From positions 124,001-188,000 of the IMG/VR virus record IMGVR_UViG_3300042934_000980: 64,000 nt of DNA. One strand, 5' to 3'. Source of the stretch: a virus. Within the stretch, counting starts at the first letter, position 1; every line of letters begins with the position of its first letter. Positions 60,187 to 64,000 of this stretch are shown in pieces. A program made the translations under genes and the position numbers. The notes beneath the pieces were generated by a model. The model was given only the letters and a program-made list of their open reading frames with translations. It made no database searches and had not been told where the DNA came from.

Positions 60187-60627
60187 TCAATTGATTTCAG
60201 TCATGCCGATGGTGATGGGAATGAACCCCAGGGATTGGTAAAACAATTGAGCCTCTTTGTTGTTGATCACGGTGTTGACCCGGGCAGAGCCCGAAATCAT
60301 CTCCTTGATCTGGCGCACCAGTTCCTTACCAATGCCTTGTCGCCGCCGTTCCTCGATGACGTACAACCCAGAGATGCAACCTGGGTCGCGCTTGGTCGTA
60401 CAGATAAAGCCTAAGAGCTTGGTGTTCTCTATGGCCAGTGCCAGCTTACCCACTTGCATGTAAGCGGTGGTCGCTGCGGCCACCAGTTGCTCATCGGTCA
60501 TCTCAACCCGGTCCAGTAAGTGGAACCGGTCCTCATTACCCAGTTTGATGAACAGCTCCTTTAAGCCATGGGTTTTGGGGTAGTCGGAATGGGGGTTGAC
60601 AACAGGCAGTTTAACGTAATGAATCAT
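60187..60627 (-). CDS. GNAT-family N-acetyltransferase
   Basis: The ATG at 60627 (MIHYVKLPVV) is set by AAGGAG. 146 residues with the acetyl-CoA motif A: ISGLYVIEERRRQGIGKELV (residues 85-104), where R96-Q97-G98-I99-G100 is the Q/R-x-x-G-x-G/A pyrophosphate loop. Motif B-like KEAQLFYQSLGFIPI follows near the end, typical of GNAT proteins. It transfers an acetyl group from acetyl-CoA to an amine; the target (host protein, aminoglycoside or metabolite) cannot be read. It stands in the leftward early-type region. Confidence 0.8.
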   Translation of the reverse strand: MIHYVKLPVVNPHSDYPKTHGLKELFIKLGNEDRFHLLDRVEMTDEQLVAAATTAYMQVGKLALAIENTKLLGFICTTKRDPGCISGLYVIEERRRQGIGKELVRQIKEMISGSARVNTVINNKEAQLFYQSLGFIPITIGMTEIN

Positions 60628-60713
60628 GGTGAGACTCCTTGTTTTACACACCTAACAACCCAAGGACCTAACGGCCCCTGAGTCGTCATAACGGATGGAG
60701 GATGGGGTTTAAT

Positions 60714-62000
60714 TTAAGAGACCAGTTCGAGCACAGGTCTCCAGCCAATGTCAGCGTTGACGTTGGTGGCAACGGTAACAAAGTAGTTGTTGATGCTGCG
60801 GCGCAGCACCACGTAGCCGCTGGCGGCGGCGTTGGACTGGTTACGGGTACTGGTCTCGTAACACAAGGTGGAAGCACCGTTGGCGTACGTTCCAGAGCTT
60901 ACTACCGCGCCCAATTCAGCGTCGGTAAAGGCTGCCCATTTCTTGCCGTTGCTGGGTTGGCTGGCGCTGATGTTCTGGAACAACCGGGTCCACTCGGAGT
61001 TCAGGGTGCCGGGTGGGTTGGTGGTGTTGTGGTTGGCTGTGGCAGGGTCGGCATCAGCACCTTTGATACAGCGCACGTTGTAGGTCTTACCAGCAATGAC
61101 CACTTGCTTGGTGCCTTTGGTCAACCCTAGGGCATTGAGCTGGTTCCAGCTTAGCCCGTAACGGAATGGCTTCTTGGCCACCAGCAAGGTCTTGCCTTCC
61201 TGGGTTTGGAACTTAAGCCAGCCGGCGTCGGTGTTGGTGGCTGTACCGTTGGTCAATCCCACGGCCGTGGTCAGGTCGGCGTTACTGATCAGGTCAGCAG
61301 GGGCCACTTCACCTTGGTAGGAATCCCCCGCGTAAGGGTCAGGCCCCAAGTACTCCAGCACCGGACGCCACGCAGGTTCTTTGGAGTTGTTGGTCAGCAG
61401 TGTCACGTAGTAGTTAAGGATGCCTTTATACCCACGCACCACGCCGTACCCGGTGGCGGCCTCGTTGCTTTGCCCGATGGAAGATTTGTTACTCACCCAC
61501 GTGGAACTGGCAGTGGCACCGTTTACAGTCCCCAGATCGGCCTCTGTAAATTGCGCCCAGTTACGGCTGGCCGGGTTGGCCACGCAAACGTTTTCCAGCA
61601 ATCGGTTCCATTCCGAGGCATCGGTGCCTACCGGGTTACTGGTGTCGTGCACCGCAGAGGAAGGGTCCTCATCAGCACCGGTCATGATCCGTACCAAGTA
61701 CTGGCTGTTGCCAATGTTGACCTTGGCGTTGCCGTTGATCAGATCCAGCGCCAGCAGGTTGTTGTAAGACACCGCTGAACGGAACGGTCTTTTGGCAATG
61801 TGAAGGGTCTTGCCCTCCTCGGTCGTAAATTTAAGCCAGGTGGCTGTAGCGTTAGCCACTGCCCCGGCGCTTAGTCCAACCAACGCGGTAAGGTCAGCGT
61901 TGGTGATTAAATCTGTCGCGGCAATCTCGCCCAAGTAGGTGTCGTTATAGACCCGCCTGGCAGGAGTGTTGTGCGCTGAAAACAACATGGCTTCAAGCAT
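60714..62000 (-). CDS. Virion adhesin-like protein with tandem-duplicated domain, 428 aa
   Basis: Starts MLEAMLFSAHN, sharing MLEAML with the protein at 43253. Two copies of a domain of about 200 residues follow: GEIAATDLITNADLTALVGL ... WLKFTTEEGKTL, then GEVAPADLISNADLTTAVGL ... WLKFQTQEGKTL. Both continue with matching segments such as KRPFRSAVSYNNLLAL and KKPFRYGLSWNQLNAL, and each ends WRPVLE. This is a pattern of surface-binding domains in phage structural proteins. Probably a decoration or adhesin protein. Confidence 0.7.
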   Translation of the reverse strand: MLEAMLFSAHNTPARRVYNDTYLGEIAATDLITNADLTALVGLSAGAVANATATWLKFTTEEGKTLHIAKRPFRSAVSYNNLLALDLINGNAKVNIGNSQYLVRIMTGADEDPSSAVHDTSNPVGTDASEWNRLLENVCVANPASRNWAQFTEADLGTVNGATASSTWVSNKSSIGQSNEAATGYGVVRGYKGILNYYVTLLTNNSKEPAWRPVLEYLGPDPYAGDSYQGEVAPADLISNADLTTAVGLTNGTATNTDAGWLKFQTQEGKTLLVAKKPFRYGLSWNQLNALGLTKGTKQVVIAGKTYNVRCIKGADADPATANHNTTNPPGTLNSEWTRLFQNISASQPSNGKKWAAFTDAELGAVVSSGTYANGASTLCYETSTRNQSNAAASGYVVLRRSINNYFVTVATNVNADIGWRPVLELVS

Positions 62001-62090
62001 GATGTTAGCCTTGGCAAGATAAGTTAAGAGACGAAAGAAATGGGTTATTCCCTCGAAGACACGCTATAAAATCTGAAACAAAAAAAAATA

Positions 62091-62133
62091 ACTACTCCAG
62101 CAGCCAAGGCGTTAGCCCGGCTGCTGGAGTAGT
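62091..62133 (-). terminator. Terminator after the 62-64 kb gene
   Basis: A 15-base perfect stem (ACTACTCCAGCAGCC and complement) is followed on the leftward transcript by TTATTTTTTTTTG, 13 bases after the stop at 62147. Confidence 0.9.
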
Positions 62134-62146
62134 GGTTGGTTACGAT

Positions 62147-64000
62147 TTAGTCGAGACTAACAATCCCTTTCTTCAAGGTAAACCCGAAGAACTCCCGAAC
62201 AGCTGGATCTTTGGGCATGGGTACCATAAACCGCATGGCCCTGCCGAAGTAATCGCTGTCAGGTTTGACCATCACCACCAGATTGTCCAGGTTACCCCCG
62301 GCGTTCTGGAAGTGCTCGATCGCCCCTGCCTTGTCCGCCTCGTTTGCAACAACCATTACGGCTTGCCACTGCGAGGTACGGGTCAGGTGATGGACCAACC
62401 CCACACACGCCGGCGGAATCTGTTCGTCCGTGTACAGCAACGGAAGCACCAATTCCTCGGTCGTCATTTCCAGATCACCCTCAGGGAAACGCTCAGCGCC
62501 CAGGTAGTTGCCCCGCTTTGTGCAGGTATGAACAAAGCCCTGACCTTGGGTGTCGACCGACCGATGGTAAATCTTTGTCCGGTCTGTATCGGAGACGATC
62601 AACGTGCTGAGGTAGAAGCGACCTTCCGGCAGAATGGGTGGGTTCAGGTCAAACCCTGGCGGGATCACCGTATCACCCGGCGCCAATTCCATTGCTTTGA
62701 GATCCTTCACCAACCGAACACCGAAGTGTTTAGTCCAGCCTTCTGCCGTGGACAGCTCTTTAGCCCCGTCCAGCTTTTTCCAACGTTGCATTTCTCCGTA
62801 AGGGGAAGCTTTCAAACCACCCGGCAACAGCGACTTTTCAGCACTGCGGCTTTCGGAGCCTGAGAAAAGGTCTACCCCTTTGAGATTGGCAGCCAGGTTG
62901 CCCAAGATACTGCCCCCGGTTCCACGCTGAGCTTGTTCATCGCGCATGGTTTCCATGCGTTCGACCAGAACAGCACTGAGGTCCCGATCGGTAAAGCCAC
63001 GCAATTGAGCATCCAGCTCTGGGCCAAACGGAGTACCGTTTTGACGCCATTTTGCGATCTCTAACAACTGGTCGGTGTCAAGGTCACGCAACACTGTCAG
63101 ATTTTTCTGAGACACGTTACCGCCTGGCGCATCAGTCAGGATAAACCTTGACAACGGTTCACCAGTGATGTCTCGCGCAATGAGGTGATCTAGCGGTACC
63201 AGTGGCTTGGCGGTGTTGAGGTATGTGCCAGCCTCCGCAACCATGCCGCCGACAGGTGCTGAGAAGATGTTAGAATCAACATCCGTCATGCCCCGCCCCG
63301 GAAGGATGACTTGACGCAGTTGATTCACCTGAACCAGCTCGATATTAGGGATCGGGGCATCAGGTAACTTCGCCACCAGTTCCCGCACCCGCGCCGCGAA
63401 CAACAGAGCTTCCAGCTCTTTGGTGTTAAGGTAGCCCTCCACGTAGTAGGTACCATCTACTTGGTCGTAATACCTGTCACGCTGTCCAGTGACTGATTCC
63501 TCAGCCTCTTTGATCGTCTTGAACTCTGGCAGACCACGGGATGGGTCGGTTTCCAGCATTTTGTGCACTGCACTTTTAAGCGCTTCACGCATGGCTTCAG
63601 AAGTCAGTTCGTGATGGTCTTCAACCGTTTGGTACGCGAACAGTACCTGGTTGATGATCGCTTTGCCCTTGATGAAGCCAGAGCCCGTGTCGGTACCGTA
63701 GGTGGATTCGTACCAATCACACCAGTCCGGATTGACCGTCAGGATGCGCCCTTCATCACCCGCCATAGCCAGCTCAGGCATCTCAGACACGCCGTGAGAT
63801 GGCATCCCTGGGTAACGCCCTTCTGCTACCGCCAAACGCCGTGAGAGCCAACGCAGACGCTCCTTGACCGCGGTCATGATGGCGATCTTGGGAAGGCCCT
63901 CGATATGACCCATCATGACTGCCAGTTCGGCGTTCATATCACGGTCGTAGTTCATGAAGGCGTAGTTGGCCAGCTCATCATCACTGAGGTCAGCCGCTGG
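62147..64000 (-). CDS. Large unknown protein, N-terminus beyond the right edge
   Basis: The frame stays open to the right edge (upstream of the ATG at 63955 it reads AADLSDDELANYAF), so the true start may lie outside; at least 617 residues are visible. It is an alpha/beta protein with acidic regions and several LVE/RE-rich helices, and a C-terminal half with EGRFYLSTLIVSDTDRTKIY. No nucleotide-binding or nuclease signature is recognised. A virion or nucleoid-associated protein is possible. It ends at a strong terminator. Confidence 0.6.
   Translation of the reverse strand, partial: PAADLSDDELANYAFMNYDRDMNAELAVMMGHIEGLPKIAIMTAVKERLRWLSRRLAVAEGRYPGMPSHGVSEMPELAMAGDEGRILTVNPDWCDWYESTYGTDTGSGFIKGKAIINQVLFAYQTVEDHHELTSEAMREALKSAVHKMLETDPSRGLPEFKTIKEAEESVTGQRDRYYDQVDGTYYVEGYLNTKELEALLFAARVRELVAKLPDAPIPNIELVQVNQLRQVILPGRGMTDVDSNIFSAPVGGMVAEAGTYLNTAKPLVPLDHLIARDITGEPLSRFILTDAPGGNVSQKNLTVLRDLDTDQLLEIAKWRQNGTPFGPELDAQLRGFTDRDLSAVLVERMETMRDEQAQRGTGGSILGNLAANLKGVDLFSGSESRSAEKSLLPGGLKASPYGEMQRWKKLDGAKELSTAEGWTKHFGVRLVKDLKAMELAPGDTVIPPGFDLNPPILPEGRFYLSTLIVSDTDRTKIYHRSVDTQGQGFVHTCTKRGNYLGAERFPEGDLEMTTEELVLPLLYTDEQIPPACVGLVHHLTRTSQWQAVMVVANEADKAGAIEHFQNAGGNLDNLVVMVKPDSDYFGRAMRFMVPMPKDPAVREFFGFTLKKGIVSLD

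Noticed and set aside
1-64000. CRISPR arrays, tRNA genes, insertion sequences or attachment sites
   Set aside because: None was seen by eye; no direct-repeat arrays or transposase-like proteins. tRNA absence was not tested by a covariance search.

Overview
The window looks like an internal segment of a jumbo myophage of the phiKZ-related group, most likely infecting Pseudomonas or a close relative. Four things point there. (1) RNA polymerase subunits are split as in phiKZ: a beta'-like protein ends just after a DxDGD metal site, and a beta-like protein lies directly downstream of it. (2) A 2,681-residue virion protein carrying peptidoglycan-hydrolase domains diverges from the polymerase genes. 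(3) There is a phage GroEL-like chaperonin. (4) At least seven copies of a promoter with the core TATATTAC, the phiKZ-type early promoter, occur. Gene packing is tight, intergenic gaps are short, and strong hairpin terminators sit mainly between convergent genes or at the ends of leftward operons. I noticed no tRNA, rRNA, CRISPR array or insertion sequence, but I could not run dedicated searches. No stretch over about 300 bases lacks a gene.

Layout. 1-3.8 kb: virion-type RNA polymerase beta-like (cut by the left edge) and beta'-like genes on the minus strand, with a possible nested membrane-protein gene inside the first. 3.8-14.1 kb: the giant virion hydrolase and another large virion-type protein on the plus strand. 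14.2-26.6 kb: a mosaic of virion-type and DNA-metabolism genes, with a free-standing HNH endonuclease and a UvsX/RecA-like ATPase. 26.6-31.6 kb: a large minus-strand virion-type protein diverging from a SNF2-like helicase whose Walker A motif is interrupted by an intein. 31.7-38.3 kb: small minus-strand genes of mostly unknown function, including an HD-domain protein and tiny membrane proteins. 38.4-46.6 kb: a plus-strand tail-fibre and receptor-binding cassette. 46.7-60.6 kb: a long series of minus-strand genes, several led by early-type promoters. It includes the chaperonin, a proteasome/HslV-like Ntn hydrolase between two paralogous cysteine-rich proteins, a membrane protein with tail-fibre-like modules, a secreted protein and a GNAT acetyltransferase. 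60.7-64 kb: a duplicated-domain adhesin-like protein and a large protein cut by the right edge.

How it may work together. The polymerase subunits near the virion hydrolase fit an injected RNA polymerase that recognises the TATATTAC promoters and starts the leftward takeover genes. The chaperonin, Ntn hydrolase and HD protein would then reshape host and phage protein or nucleotide pools. The plus-strand cassettes build the virion. The most notable items are the class 3 intein in the helicase P-loop, the nested ORF in the RNA polymerase beta gene, the phage proteasome-like hydrolase, the membrane protein with tail-fibre-like modules, and an early-type promoter pointing antisense into the helicase gene.
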